This document shows, in pieces, positions 1 to 9,046 of a DNA stretch of 64,000 nt (the first letter of the stretch is position 1; every line of letters begins with the position of its first letter). The DNA is taken from positions 1-64,000 of the forward strand of contig JAXHOK010000041.1 of assembly GCA_034519515.1 (NCBI GenBank), given 5' to 3'. The position numbers and the translations under genes are program-made. The stretch is from Arcicella sp034519515. GTDB taxonomy: Bacteria > Bacteroidota > Bacteroidia > Cytophagales > Spirosomataceae. The notes under the pieces are model-generated. The model was not told the origin of the DNA and did not search any database. It was given only the letters and a program-made list of their open reading frames with translations.

Positions 1-4
1 CTGT

Positions 5-1197
5 TTATTTGAGTTTGAAATTAACCCCAATGTTAAACTAATTCTTGTTTGGTTTTACCAACAGAAAGAGAGTTATTATCACTTGTTGATTTAAATAACT
101 AAAAGTTGGTTCTATAAATATAGACACGCCAATTTATAACCCCGTATAAAAATTGGCAAAACCATCCTTAATTCTGGTTACCATTTGTAGCGGTACCGAA
201 TGTATATTGAACATCAATTTTTGCGCCACTCTCGCCGATTGCGAGTGTCTTGCTCCTCATTTATCAACACCTTTATTAATCAGCGGGCCGCAATAATCTG
301 TTCACTCTGTAATTGATACTATGATTGGTCTTGCGTCAAATCTGCGCGGGGTGCCTACCTGAGTGTAAAAATTAATCCCGCTTGGGTATAAACCCTATAT
401 CACCATCATTATTTCAATCGAAGAGTATGCACAAAAACTAATCATTTCCATTAAGTGTGATGGTACGACCGGCGCAAATTCAGCGTTTTCTCCTAAAATA
501 CGGTCCTTTGGAATGGTAACGAATTTTGATTTGCTACTTTGAAACGATCTTCCGTTGTCAACTGCAAGATCTAGTATCTAAAAAACTGACAAGCTCTCTC
601 CACCAAACAAGCGCCCCCGCCATTTGGATAAAATATTGCACCGATGAAACTTTTATCTAATAATCAATACACTTTCGACTAAATGTAACAACTTGAATTA
701 TTCCAATCCACTTTTATTATTCGGTTCGATCTTTCGGCAATTAATATTAGATTGTCTGAATTGTTGAATTTTTGAAACAATTTTCATGACAACAAAGATT
801 CGTTCTCCAATTTTCCCCAAACACTTAAATAATTAAAATGATCAATTTAAATATACCCTCCTTTCAAGCGAGTCTACCGTTGTTTCGATTAAGGGCTTAC
901 GGACTCATGCGTCCCAGTACCACAGATGACTGCTTTGCCTGTTGATACTGTTGCAAGCGGGACGGCAAAGATTGATGCAAGCGAATATGAAGAAAATGCT
1001 ATTCTCCACACATTGACTTGATAAGTCGGTTTTCATTCACCTTAACTTGACGTACAATCCACCAAAATGCTCCTAATACAAGGCTGAAAGTCTTCCTTGC
1101 GGGAGCTGGATTTCAAGCCTGCTCTCTGACTAAAATCAGTGAACCTATCTCGGAAAATATCCTCAAAAAAGGGCCATTAAATGTTATGCGCGTTCAT
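5..1197 (-). pseudogene. Mirror copy of the sigma-linked barrel protein gene (degraded)
   Basis: This is the reverse-complement counterpart of the gene at 4773-6257. The start codon corresponds to the CAT at 1195-1197 and the stop to the TTA at 5-7. Recognisable blocks survive, but frame changes occur every few tens of bases, so no protein can be made from it as written. The counterpart is 1485 bases, so about 290 bases are missing here. It should not be counted as a gene until the left arm is confirmed to exist. Confidence 0.75.
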
Positions 1198-1610
1198 AGC
1201 TGATATCCCCAGGTAGCGAAATAGCTTCTGTGTTCTTTCGCGGAAGAGTTGCGATTTTGAAGTATTCACTGACTCCCAATTTCAACTCGGTGGGGCATGG
1301 CTATAACCGTCCATCACAGAGGTTGAAAAACCATTCGAGGGTTGTCGGGCGGCATTAGCAATTTTCTGTTGTAGTTGGCACGTTGATAATCAATGTTGCT
1401 TAAATGTTGTCATAATCGGTATTATTCTGAAATTCTTCCTCGATGGCGGTATGGATACGTTTCTGCGTACCTGCTTCGCCCCTGTTTTTTCGAGGTGCCA
1501 AAATCTTGACAAAAGGCATAACGCCGACACCCATCAATTTGTTCTCATAGAGATTATAAAAAAGGCTGTTTGCTTTGCTTGCCTCCGACTACTCCTTGCC
1601 TGTTTATCAT
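1184..1610 (-). pseudogene. Mirror copy of the ECF sigma factor gene (degraded)
   Basis: Counterpart of the sigma factor gene at 4235-4786. The CAT at 1608-1610 matches its start and the TTA at 1184-1186 its stop; even the 14-base overlap with the next gene is kept. It is about 125 bases shorter than the intact copy and frameshifted throughout. An ORF on the other strand (1451-1744) is only the shadow of this copy. Confidence 0.75.
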
Positions 1611-1709
1611 TTTTGCCATGCCTCACTCTTCACTTTGATCAAGGAGAGGGGATGAAACTCGCGCTGTCCCCCTCCCATCAAGGGAAGGTCGTCGGCGGGG
1701 CGGGGTGTG

Positions 1710-2826
1710 TTATTTCTTTATTTTTACTGGGGACTTGCTTGTAATATTTCGCCTCCGATGGTTACGATATATTCCAAACCGATCGTTATGTTTTCGTTGC
1801 CTGATGGTTTCAGTTTATGCGCCTTTACCATCTACCGTTCCGAGCGGGGTTGTTCTTCAGTTTACGCTTTGATTTCGGTGCATTTTGTTACATATATCGT
1901 AGGAACTAGTAACGGAAACATTTTTGCATCCGATTTAGCAAACAGAATTTCCTCTACTAACATCCGCAAAGTTAATTTTGCCATCCTTGCTCGTAACTGA
2001 ATATTCAACTGCCATCCCTGAAATACGCGCCACTACTTCTGGCTTGTAGCTAATACTGCTTTGTTCAAAGAGGCTCGTTCAAGTAATTTTTCAAACTACA
2101 TCACAGACTTTATCATTATCTAACACCTGTCTGAGTATTATTCGTTATTTTCATCGGATTAATCAAATTTTATAATAAAAATGAACGGCACGTATTTCGT
2201 ATCTATGCGGCCACCTGTTATCGTACAACAGAGAAAGTTTCATCTAAAAAGGTGACCATAGAAAAAGTCACCATTTTCAGAACCCGATTTAGGGATGGGT
2301 ATTTCAATTCGGATTGGTCGGCAGCTTCCAAAAAAAGGGGGATTGGGCAACAATTCTTTGTGTGTCTGCCAGCTCCGGCAATGGCATTACAAAAACGATC
2401 ATTTTCAACACATTCAGAATACCACAGTCGTCGTGGAATTGTTCCTGATACATAAAGGAATTTTATCATGTTGGGAAAATAATTTATTTACCTTTAGGGT
2501 GTCTCGCTTGCTCCTTGGCTGTCGGTATTGAGGGCTTTGTAAACAGTAATTTTCAGTTCTCGGCTTGGTGGAGTCGGCTTCTAAATAGAAGATCATTTTT
2601 ATTGAAAGTTAATATGCCAAACTTGGGGCTACTTTCCACTTTCAGTGAAGTAAATCCAAGCGTTTTTGACAATAAATTTTTAGAATCAAAAGCTACAAAA
2701 TTATTGGGCTGAGTATACACTTTAAGCATAATTGCATGGGCGGGGGAGGTTTTGCTCACTTTCACGTGCAGACCATAAGGTTAGCGATAAAATGCTGATT
2801 ATTCAGATTTATGTAAAAATTGTCAT
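1710..2826 (-). pseudogene. Mirror copy of the Ig-like repeat lipoprotein gene (degraded)
   Basis: Counterpart of 2854-4112, from the CAT at 2824-2826 to the TTA at 1710-1712. Between 2553 and 2765 it reads openly through a stretch that is frameshifted in the right-hand copy near 3050 (protein text FTSLKVESSPKFGILTFNK). The two arms therefore carry different errors and correct one another. That is easier to explain by two noisy readings of the same locus than by two evolving genes. Confidence 0.7.
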
Positions 2827-2853
2827 GATTTTTACGGTGTAAATTGAAAAATC

Positions 2854-4112
2854 ATGAAGCAATTTTGCCATAAATTTAATAATCAGCATTTTATCGCTAA
2901 CTTTATGGTCTTGCGATGAAATAAAATCTGTGCCTAATCCAAAACCTCCTACGCCCGACGCTCCTCTGGTTAGTGCCAAAATTCTTTATACTCAGCCCAA
3001 TAATTTTAGGCCGGATTCTAAAAATTTATTGCCAAAAATGTTGGATTTACTTCACTGAAAGTGGAAAGTAGCCCCAAGTTTGGCATATTAACTTTCAATA
3101 AAAATGGTCTTCTGATTTATAAAGCCGACTCCACCAAAGCCGAGGGCGAAGAATTACTAATTTACAAAGCCCTCAATACCGACAGCCGAAAAGACAAGCG
3201 AGACACCCTCAAAATCATCATCATTTCCAGCCTTGATAAAATTCCTTGTAATGCGGGAACAATTCCAGATTTTTTTACGGTAAAACTCAACACGACAACT
3301 ATTCTGAATGTGTTGAAAAATGATCGTTTTTGTAATGCCATTTTAGATTCAACGACCCTGAAATTGCTGCTAACTCTTTTGGAGCTGCCACCGTTGAGCA
3401 AAATCGGGTGAAATACATCCCTAAATCGGGTTCTGAAAATGACGACTTTTTCCTATATCGGGTCTGCACAGATGGGGCTTTCCCTGTGTGTACGATAGCA
3501 GGTGTACGCATAGATATACAAGGAAATACGTGCCGTTCGTTTTTATTACCAGATTTATTGATTATCAATAAAAATAATAATAATACTCAGATAATCAAGG
3601 TGTTAGATAATGATAAAGTCTGTGATATTTTCGACAGAAATAGTTTAAAAATTACAAAACAGCCTCTTTTGGGTAAAGCGGTAGTCAATACAAGCCAAGA
3701 AATTGAGTATTCTCAAACTGCCAATAGAGCTGGGATTGACGGATTGGAATATTCAGTTACGAGCAAGGATGGCAAAATTACTTTGCGGATGTTAGTAGAG
3801 ATTTATATTCGGGAAATTCCTGTTTGTAAATCGGATGCAAAAAATGGAGAAATGGAAGTTTCCGTTACCCAAGTGAAAGAAACCGAGTTTGAGATTCCCT
3901 ACGATTTATATGTAACAAAATGCACCGAAATCAAAAGCGTAAATTTTGAAGAACAGCCCACTTTCGGAACGGTGAGAGCAGATGGTAAAAGGCTTTTTTA
4001 TAAACTGAAACCATCAGACGGCAAAGAGCATAACGATCAGTTTAAGTATATCGTAACCACCTCATCGGGTGAAATATTACAAGCAAATTTTACAGTAAAA
4101 ATAAAGAAATAA
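2854..4112 (+). pseudogene. Ig-like (Big_9-type) repeat lipoprotein, frameshifted as written
   Basis: The ATG at 2854 begins a signal sequence that, after a one-base shift near 2868, reads into a lipobox ending LWSC followed by DEIKSVPNP. Further shifts are needed near 3050 and between about 3300 and 3350; then the frame is open to 4112. The 3' part holds repeated modules containing V-L-x-N-D (VLKNDRFC, VLDNDKVC) and closing with a G-x-D-x-x-x-Y pattern, which is the signature of tandem bacterial Ig-like domains of the Big_9/VCBS type found in surface proteins. The product is probably a surface-exposed lipoprotein of about 410 residues. It sits 122 bases upstream of the sigma factor gene and may share its control. 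I treat it as one gene with sequence errors; the alternative is a true pseudogene. Confidence 0.65.
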
Positions 4113-4234
4113 CACACCCCACCCCGTGCGACGGTCGCCCAGCCCCTCCCCTTGATGGGAGGGGGGATAAGCGTACGAACATCCCCCTCTCCTTAATGAG
4201 AGTGGTTAGGGGTGAAGGGTGAGGTAGATAAAAA
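4113..4234. repeat. GC-rich imperfect palindrome upstream of the sigma factor
   Basis: This 122-base gap contains CCCAGCCCCTCCCCTTGATG and an opposing CCCCCTCTCCTTAATGAGAG, forming C/G-rich half-palindromes. It belongs to the same family as the palindromes at 40622-40737 and 48341-48456. The string GTGCGACGGTCGCC near 4127 recurs in reverse complement near 38720. No clear promoter is visible, so the sigma gene may be read from upstream. Confidence 0.6.
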
Positions 4235-4786
4235 ATGATAAACGAACAGGAATTAGTCAGAGCCTGCCAAAATAATGACCGCAAAGCCCAAACAGCCTTT
4301 TATAATCTCTATAAAGGCAAATTGATGGGGGTTTGTCGGCGTTATACCCGCACGCCCGATGAAGCCGAAGATATTTATCAAGAAGCCTTTGTCAAGATTT
4401 TTAATAATATCCATACCCTCGAAAAAACAGGGGCAGTGGGGGCTTGGGTACGCAAAGCTGTTATCCATACCGCCATCAATTATTACCATGCCAATCTGAA
4501 ATTTCAGAATAATACCGATTATGACAACATTTTACTAAGCAACGATGATTATCCCAATGTGTTGGCGGGTCTTTCTAACAAAGAATTGCTAATACTTATC
4601 AACCAACTGCCCGACGGTTATCGAATGGTTTTCAACCTCTATGTGATAGACGGTTATAGCCATGCCGAAATTGCCGAGTTATTGGGAGTCAGTGAGAATA
4701 CTTCAAAATCGCAACTCTCACGGGCGAAGGAACTGCTTAGAAAGCAACTAAAACCCCTGGGGATTATCAGCTATGAACGCACATAA
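4235..4786 (+). CDS. ECF (sigma-70 family) RNA polymerase sigma factor
   Basis: A 183-residue protein with the two-domain layout of extracytoplasmic-function sigma factors. Region 2 includes DEAEDIYQEAFVKIF (about residues 45-60), which contacts core polymerase and the -10 element. Region 4 is the helix-turn-helix YSHAEIAELLGVSENTSKSQ (about residues 141-160), preceded by LPDGYRMVFNLYVI. Length is typical of the family. Its last 14 bases overlap the start of the next gene, which encodes a single-pass protein, so the two are probably translated together as a sigma/anti-sigma-like pair. The regulon cannot be read from the sequence; surface-protein or envelope control is an inference from the neighbours. 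Confidence 0.93.
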   Translation: MINEQELVRACQNNDRKAQTAFYNLYKGKLMGVCRRYTRTPDEAEDIYQEAFVKIFNNIHTLEKTGAVGAWVRKAVIHTAINYYHANLKFQNNTDYDNILLSNDDYPNVLAGLSNKELLILINQLPDGYRMVFNLYVIDGYSHAEIAELLGVSENTSKSQLSRAKELLRKQLKPLGIISYERT

Positions 4787-6257
4787 CGACAATAATGACC
4801 CTTTTGAGGATATTTTCCGAGATAGGTTCACTGATTTTGAATCAGAAACGAGCGAAATTCTTTGGAACAAAATCGAACCTCAACTCCCTGTGAAAACTAC
4901 AAGGAGGTTTCCTTATTGGCAAGTTTCAGCCTTGGTATTAGGGCTGTTTTTGGGTGGATTTTATTTTAGTCAGAATAAAGTCGATGAAAATATATCGACT
5001 TTATCAGAGTCAAATAACAACGGAAGGCTTCCTTTTGAAGAAAGCCTTCCGTATTCGCCCCATCAATCTCTTGCCGTTGTCAGTGTCCCCACTGACAACA
5101 ATATCAACAAACAAAAGCAGTCATCTGTGAACACTGGGACGCATAGTCAGACAACGGCTATAAACATATCAAACAACGGTAGGCTTCCTTTTGAAGGAGG
5201 AAGGCTGCCGTATTCGTCCAATCAACCTAAAAATACTAAAATATTTAAGGAAAAAATAAGGGAAAACGAATCTTTTGTTGTCATAAAAAATATTTCCAAA
5301 AACCCACTAAACCCTTCAAACTCCGAACAATCTAACTCAATAATTACCGAAAAATCTATATTTGAACCGAATAATAAAGATTTTAATGGATTGAATAATT
5401 CAAGCGATACATTTGAATCGAAAAGTGTATTGATTAGTAAGAATAAAAGTTTCATCAGTACGAATATTTTATCAAATATCGAAAGCGAAACACCGCCCAG
5501 ACGAACATCTAACATCGAATTTGTGGAAAGGAAAACAAATTTGTCAATTTTAGATACTAAATCTTACGGATTATTGGCAAATCATTTCAAAGTAGCAAAA
5601 TTAAAGTTCGTTACCATTCCAAAAGAAGAACCGTATTTTAAGGAAAGAAAACCTTTGGAATTTTACGCCAGTGCAATGCCTTTGCTCAATTATTATACCA
5701 TCACACCCAATGGAAATGATGCCAATTTTGTGCATACTATTTCGGTAAATAATGATGGTGATAGAATAGGGTTTTATACCCAAGCGGGATTGGTTTTTAC
5801 GCTTTCAGATAGGGTAAAACTACGCACAGGTTTGACATTTACCAAGACCAATCATAGTATCAATTACAGAGTGAGAACAGACTCATTAATTGTGCAACCC
5901 GCTGATAATAAAGGTGTTGATATAAGTTTTGCAGACTTGAACAAGACTTACTCACAATCGGCAAATTATTTAGGCACAAAAATTGATGTTCAATATACAT
6001 TCCTTCAAGGGGAGGCACTTTCACATTATGTAAGCATTGGTGGGGAGGCTTCTTACCGCCTAAATGGTAACCAAGAATTAAATGGTTTTGCCAATTTTGC
6101 ATACGGAGTTACTCGACAAATTGGCGACAATACCTATATTTTTATAGAACCAACTTTTAGTTATTCATTAAATCAACAAAGTGATAATAACTCTCTTCTG
6201 TTGGTAAAACCAAACAAAATTGGATTTAACATTGGGGTTAATTTCAAACTCAAATAA
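4773..6257 (+). CDS. Membrane-anchored putative anti-sigma protein with C-terminal beta-barrel-like domain
   Basis: A 494-residue protein. Residues 1-45 are acidic and cytoplasmic-looking (DPFEDIFRDRF...SEILWNKIEPQL). One transmembrane segment follows at about 47-65, then a long Asn/Ser-rich linker to about residue 290, then a region of alternating strands with GFYTQAGLVFTLSDRVKLRTG and a terminal GFNIGVNFKLK typical of Bacteroidota outer-membrane barrel (OmpW/porin-like) domains. The short N-terminus next to an ECF sigma gene suggests sigma binding, as in FecR/RseA-like systems, but no zinc-binding ZAS motif is visible. The linker holds three translated palindromes at 5021-5215. The one-gene link between a cytoplasmic tail and a barrel-like domain would let envelope state reach the sigma factor; that is inference. 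Confidence 0.7.
   Translation: MNAHNDNNDPFEDIFRDRFTDFESETSEILWNKIEPQLPVKTTRRFPYWQVSALVLGLFLGGFYFSQNKVDENISTLSESNNNGRLPFEESLPYSPHQSLAVVSVPTDNNINKQKQSSVNTGTHSQTTAINISNNGRLPFEGGRLPYSSNQPKNTKIFKEKIRENESFVVIKNISKNPLNPSNSEQSNSIITEKSIFEPNNKDFNGLNNSSDTFESKSVLISKNKSFISTNILSNIESETPPRRTSNIEFVERKTNLSILDTKSYGLLANHFKVAKLKFVTIPKEEPYFKERKPLEFYASAMPLLNYYTITPNGNDANFVHTISVNNDGDRIGFYTQAGLVFTLSDRVKLRTGLTFTKTNHSINYRVRTDSLIVQPADNKGVDISFADLNKTYSQSANYLGTKIDVQYTFLQGEALSHYVSIGGEASYRLNGNQELNGFANFAYGVTRQIGDNTYIFIEPTFSYSLNQQSDNNSLLLVKPNKIGFNIGVNFKLK
5021..5215. repeat. Three palindromes inside the barrel-protein linker, translated in frame
   Basis: 5021-5030 pairs perfectly with 5042-5051 (CGGAAGGCTT / AAGCCTTCCG). 5076-5085 pairs perfectly with 5090-5099 (GTTGTCAGTG / CACTGACAAC). 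5177-5210 is a second, imperfect copy of the first. The two copies encode NNGRLPFEESLPYS and NNGRLPFEGGRLPYS. The surrounding linker is low complexity, so insertions here are easily tolerated. Between them lies GAACACTGGGACGCATAGTC, half of the hairpin family seen at 29697-29807. Confidence 0.85.
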
Positions 6258-6270
6258 ACGTTCTAAAATC

Positions 6271-6375
6271 ATGAAAAATTTACTAAACATTTGCTGGAAA
6301 ATTGTTGCCTGTGTGGCACTTATATTTATTGGTTTGACTATCTCTATTTTTGATGGAGATTTACATAAATTGTAG
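6271..6375 (+). CDS. Small single-pass membrane peptide (34 residues)
   Basis: The ATG at 6271 opens a 34-codon frame just 13 bases after the barrel gene and ends immediately before the terminator at 6393. The peptide is one hydrophobic helix (IVACVALIFIGLTISIF) with a positively charged start (MKNLLNICWK) and an acidic tail. Position inside the operon, before its terminator, favours a real gene. No family is recognised, and a chance frame cannot be excluded. Confidence 0.4.
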   Translation: MKNLLNICWKIVACVALIFIGLTISIFDGDLHKL

Positions 6376-6392
6376 TGATAATTATTTTACTT

Positions 6393-6434
6393 AAAAAAAG
6401 GGGTAGTCTATGGAATTAGACTGCCCCTTTTTTT
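6393..6434 (+). terminator. Rho-independent terminator of the sigma factor operon
   Basis: The stem GGGGTAGTCTA pairs with TAGACTGCCCC around a five-base loop (one G.U pair), preceded by an A run and followed by seven Ts. It also separates the operon from xylA. Confidence 0.85.
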
Positions 6435-6464
6435 GAGTAAAATATTCATAACCACTTATTTTAT

Positions 6465-6495
6465 TTTGCTTTTCTATGAATAAACGATAATTTTG
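6465..6495 (+). promoter_or_regulatory. Bacteroidota-type promoter for xylA
   Basis: TTTG at 6465-6468 and TAATTTTG at 6488-6495 fit the -33/-7 consensus TTTG-N19-TAnnTTTG exactly, with a 19-base spacer. It lies about 75 bases before the xylA start, leaving a 5' leader in which no riboswitch is evident. Confidence 0.7.
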
Positions 6496-6568
6496 TAGTG
6501 AACAATTAGAACAGTATAGAACACTTGGTAAAATTACCATTAAAAATTAATCATAAAAATTTAAAAAA

Positions 6569-7900
6569 ATGGCAAACATTACGTTGGGAGACAAAGAGTA
6601 TTTCCCAGGGATTGGCAAAATTCAGTTTGAAGGCAGACAATCAGATAACCCGATGGCATTTAAATGGTACGATGAAAACCGTATCGTGGGTGGCAAAACA
6701 ATGAAAGACCATTTGCGTTTTGCAACGGCTTACTGGCATACTTTCTGTGGAACGGGTGCTGATCCATTTGGTCCAGGTACGAAACAATTCCCTTGGGATG
6801 TCAAAGGCGATGCCGTGGCAAGAGCCAAAGATAAAATGGATGCTGCTTTTGAATTTATGACAAAAATAGGCACACCATATTACTGTTTTCACGATATTGA
6901 CCTGGTTGATGGTGGAGATTCTTTGTCGGAATATGAAAGTAATTTGAGTGCTATCGTGGATTATGCCAAGCCAAAACAAGCGGCAAGTGGTGTGAAGTTG
7001 TTGTGGGGAACTGCCAACGTATTCTCAAATCCGAAATATATGAACGGTGCTTCAACCAATCCAGATTTCAACGTTTTGGCTCACGCAGGCACACAGGTGA
7101 AATGTGCAATTGATGCCACAATTGCTCTGGGCGGAGAGAATTATGTATTTTGGGGAGGTCGTGAAGGCTACATGACCTTGTTGAATACTGACATGAAACG
7201 TGAGGTGGCTCACTTGGGTCGTTTCTTGACGATGGCACGTGATTATGCTCGTAAAAATGGTTTCAAAGGAAAGTTCTTTATTGAGCCTAAGCCTTGTGAG
7301 CCTACAAAACACCAGTATGATTTCGACTCGGCAACCGTGCTTAATTTCTTGAAAGACCATGGTTTGGAGAAGGATTTTATGTTGAATTTGGAAGTAAATC
7401 ACGCAACTTTGGCGGGACACACTTTCCAACACGAAATGCAGGTGGCGGCTGATGCGGGGATGTTAGGGAGTATGGATGCCAACCGTGGCGATTATCAAAA
7501 CGGATGGGACACTGACCAGTTTCCAACAAATTTGAATGAATTGGCTGAAACAATGTTAATCTTCTTGGAAGCAGGCGGATTGAAGCACGGAGGTATCAAT
7601 TTTGACGCAAAAACTCGTAGAAATTCAACCGATTTAGCTGATATTTTCTATGCCCACATTGGCGGAATGGATGCTTTTGCTCGTGCCTTGGTGATTGCGG
7701 ATGATATTTTGGTGAAATCTCCTTATAAAAAATTACGTCAAGAGCGTTACGCATCTTTCGACTCAGGAAAAGGGGCAGCATTTGAAGCAGGAACTTTGAC
7801 GATGGAAGATTTAAGAAACTTTGCTCACGAAATCGGCGAGCCAGCCATGACCAGTGGTAAGCAAGAATTGTATGAGAATATTGTAAATCAATACATATAA
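6569..7900 (+). CDS. xylA: Xylose isomerase
   Basis: A 443-residue class II xylose isomerase, which interconverts D-xylose and D-xylulose (and D-glucose/D-fructose) in the cytoplasm using two divalent metals. Visible landmarks are FHDIDL (catalytic His at residue 108), VFWGGREGYMTLLNTD, KPCEPTKHQYDFD (metal-binding Glu and the catalytic Lys region), LEVNHATLAGHTF, MDANRGD, GWDTDQFP and the C-terminal GGINFDAKTRRNS. Length matches the family. It stands alone: no xylulokinase or xylose transporter is adjacent. A consensus promoter lies upstream and a two-way terminator downstream. Confidence 0.98.
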   Translation: MANITLGDKEYFPGIGKIQFEGRQSDNPMAFKWYDENRIVGGKTMKDHLRFATAYWHTFCGTGADPFGPGTKQFPWDVKGDAVARAKDKMDAAFEFMTKIGTPYYCFHDIDLVDGGDSLSEYESNLSAIVDYAKPKQAASGVKLLWGTANVFSNPKYMNGASTNPDFNVLAHAGTQVKCAIDATIALGGENYVFWGGREGYMTLLNTDMKREVAHLGRFLTMARDYARKNGFKGKFFIEPKPCEPTKHQYDFDSATVLNFLKDHGLEKDFMLNLEVNHATLAGHTFQHEMQVAADAGMLGSMDANRGDYQNGWDTDQFPTNLNELAETMLIFLEAGGLKHGGINFDAKTRRNSTDLADIFYAHIGGMDAFARALVIADDILVKSPYKKLRQERYASFDSGKGAAFEAGTLTMEDLRNFAHEIGEPAMTSGKQELYENIVNQYI

Positions 7901-7908
7901 CGGTTTTA

Positions 7909-8061
7909 ACGGTAAAAGGTAAACGGTTCACGGTGAACGGTTTTAACGCAAAAAGGAGAACGATTTTATATCGCTCTCCTTTTACTTTTTAACAAGATTA
8001 ACTTTAAACTGATTACTTCGGCTGGAAAACCGTTTACCGTTCCCCGTTTACCCTGTACCGT
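7909..8061. repeat. Long palindrome of the CGGTAAACGGT family, with an inner two-way terminator
   Basis: The 36-base arm 7909-7944 pairs with 8026-8061, with mismatches only at a few positions. Each arm is itself built of CGGTAAACGG/CGGTGAACGG units. Inside it, AAAGGAGAACGAT and ATCGCTCTCCTTTT (about 7952-7984) form a terminator hairpin with T runs on both strands. It therefore serves the convergent ends of xylA and the DUF4293 gene. Relatives lie near 16653-16712, 26393-26510 and 51888-51925. Confidence 0.85.
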
Positions 8062-8067
8062 ATGAAA

Positions 8068-8544
8068 TTATCTCATTCTATCCGCAGATTTCACTAACAT
8101 TTCATCCCTTCTGATAAAACGATTAGCAATCATATTGCAAAGAAACGCTATTGCCACCGCAATAAATCCTCCTCCGTAACTACCTACCTTTTGAGGCTCA
8201 AACATGGGCATTCCAACTTTGAAAACTTGGTAAAAAGTATAACCCAATACTGTTGCAATTAGAATAGAATTTACTAAACCCAAAGTCATTTGTAGCATTC
8301 TTTTTTTGTATTGCGTAATTGAAAAAGCCGCAACACAGGCTGAAACGATGGCTAACATAGCAATCACAATTGTACTTGAACTACTAACTGACGTTGTTCC
8401 TTTAAAATATTCTAAGGCAAAAGAAGTTAGCGTAATTTTTTCATTAAGAGCGGCACTACTTTTCTCCCACATTGGTAAGGCTGTTACCGCCAACATCGCA
8501 ATCGCCACGAAGGCTAATAATAAAGTTTGAATTCTTTGAAGCAT
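8068..8544 (-). CDS. DUF4293 family membrane protein
   Basis: A 158-residue protein beginning MLQRIQTLLLAFVAIAML, the start typical of the Bacteroidota DUF4293 family. Four hydrophobic segments are visible (about residues 5-25, 58-78, 85-108 and 122-142), with a basic C-terminus (RFIRRDEMLVKSADRMR) that is probably cytoplasmic. The function of the family is unknown. The gene is single and convergent with xylA. A TTTG-containing AT-rich region lies just upstream (about 8560-8575). Confidence 0.85.
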   Translation of the reverse strand: MLQRIQTLLLAFVAIAMLAVTALPMWEKSSAALNEKITLTSFALEYFKGTTSVSSSSTIVIAMLAIVSACVAAFSITQYKKRMLQMTLGLVNSILIATVLGYTFYQVFKVGMPMFEPQKVGSYGGGFIAVAIAFLCNMIANRFIRRDEMLVKSADRMR

Positions 8545-8613
8545 AATTTTGTCTTTTTTGTTCAGACAACAAAGTTCAGAAACTTATCATTGTTTCGCAA
8601 ATGTCTCCTTATT

Positions 8614-8955
8614 TTACTTCGGTAAATCTGTATCTTGATAATACTGATATTCAACTCGTAAAAATGGTTTCTCAATGCCCTTCTCAAATTTTGACCAATC
8701 TGCCATGATAAGTTTTCCCGCAGCATCATAAAATAGCTTTTGGTGTCTCACGAATGAGGTTATTGTAAATATTACCACCTTGAACCTCAATTATTTGCGT
8801 TTTGAAATGAGGTTCTTTGATGGGCAATTCATGGCTAAAAAATATATCGACATCATAGGTATGCGAAGGCGTTGGAATTTTGGTGAAAACATTTTGAGAT
8901 AGACTAATCTGAAGACTCAAAATTAGTAGCGAAAAGAGAAAATTATGGTTTTCAT
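8614..8955 (-). pseudogene. Small secreted protein gene, broken by two one-base shifts
   Basis: The minus-strand ATG at 8955 begins MK and, after adding one base at an A run (about 8948), reads NHNFLFSLLILSLQISLSQ, a signal peptide. The frame continues (KIPTPSHTYDVDIFFSHELP) to about 8745, where a second shift is needed to enter RHQKLFYDAAGKLIMADWSK and reach the TAA at 8614-8616. The corrected product would be about 110 residues. No family is recognised. The first break is a homopolymer, so it may be a sequencing error rather than decay. Confidence 0.5.
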
Positions 8956-9046
8956 AATATTGGGTGTTTAGTTTTTATGAAGACAATTTAAGGTTGAAAT
9001 ACCTATTATGACAAACGCAAAATTTCCTAACAGAATCAGAAAATAA

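Larger units (their letters stand above)
1..2839. repeat. Left arm of a giant inverted repeat (degraded mirror of 2840-6259)
   Basis: Read on the minus strand, this arm follows the same gene order as 2840-6259: lipoprotein, sigma factor, barrel protein. Exact stretches of 15-40 bases alternate with dense one-base indels and clustered substitutions. For example the first 60 bases match the reverse complement of the end of the barrel gene at 6257, and 2770-2802 pairs with the strand just right of the apex with one mismatch. The apex is near 2839, with a loop of about 13 bases. The arm is 2839 bases against about 3420 on the right, so net loss is about 17%. No frame stays open beyond about 100 codons. 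It could be an old decayed duplication, but the error pattern looks like an unpolished fold-back long read at a contig end. Confidence 0.9.

Noticed and set aside
1451..2000. Two overlapping plus-strand ORFs of 97 codons
   Set aside because: They are shadows of the degraded mirror copy of the sigma factor and lipoprotein genes and resemble no protein.
3061..3411. A separate 116-codon gene
   Set aside because: It is one frame of the lipoprotein gene; the next frame continues the same Ig-like repeat.
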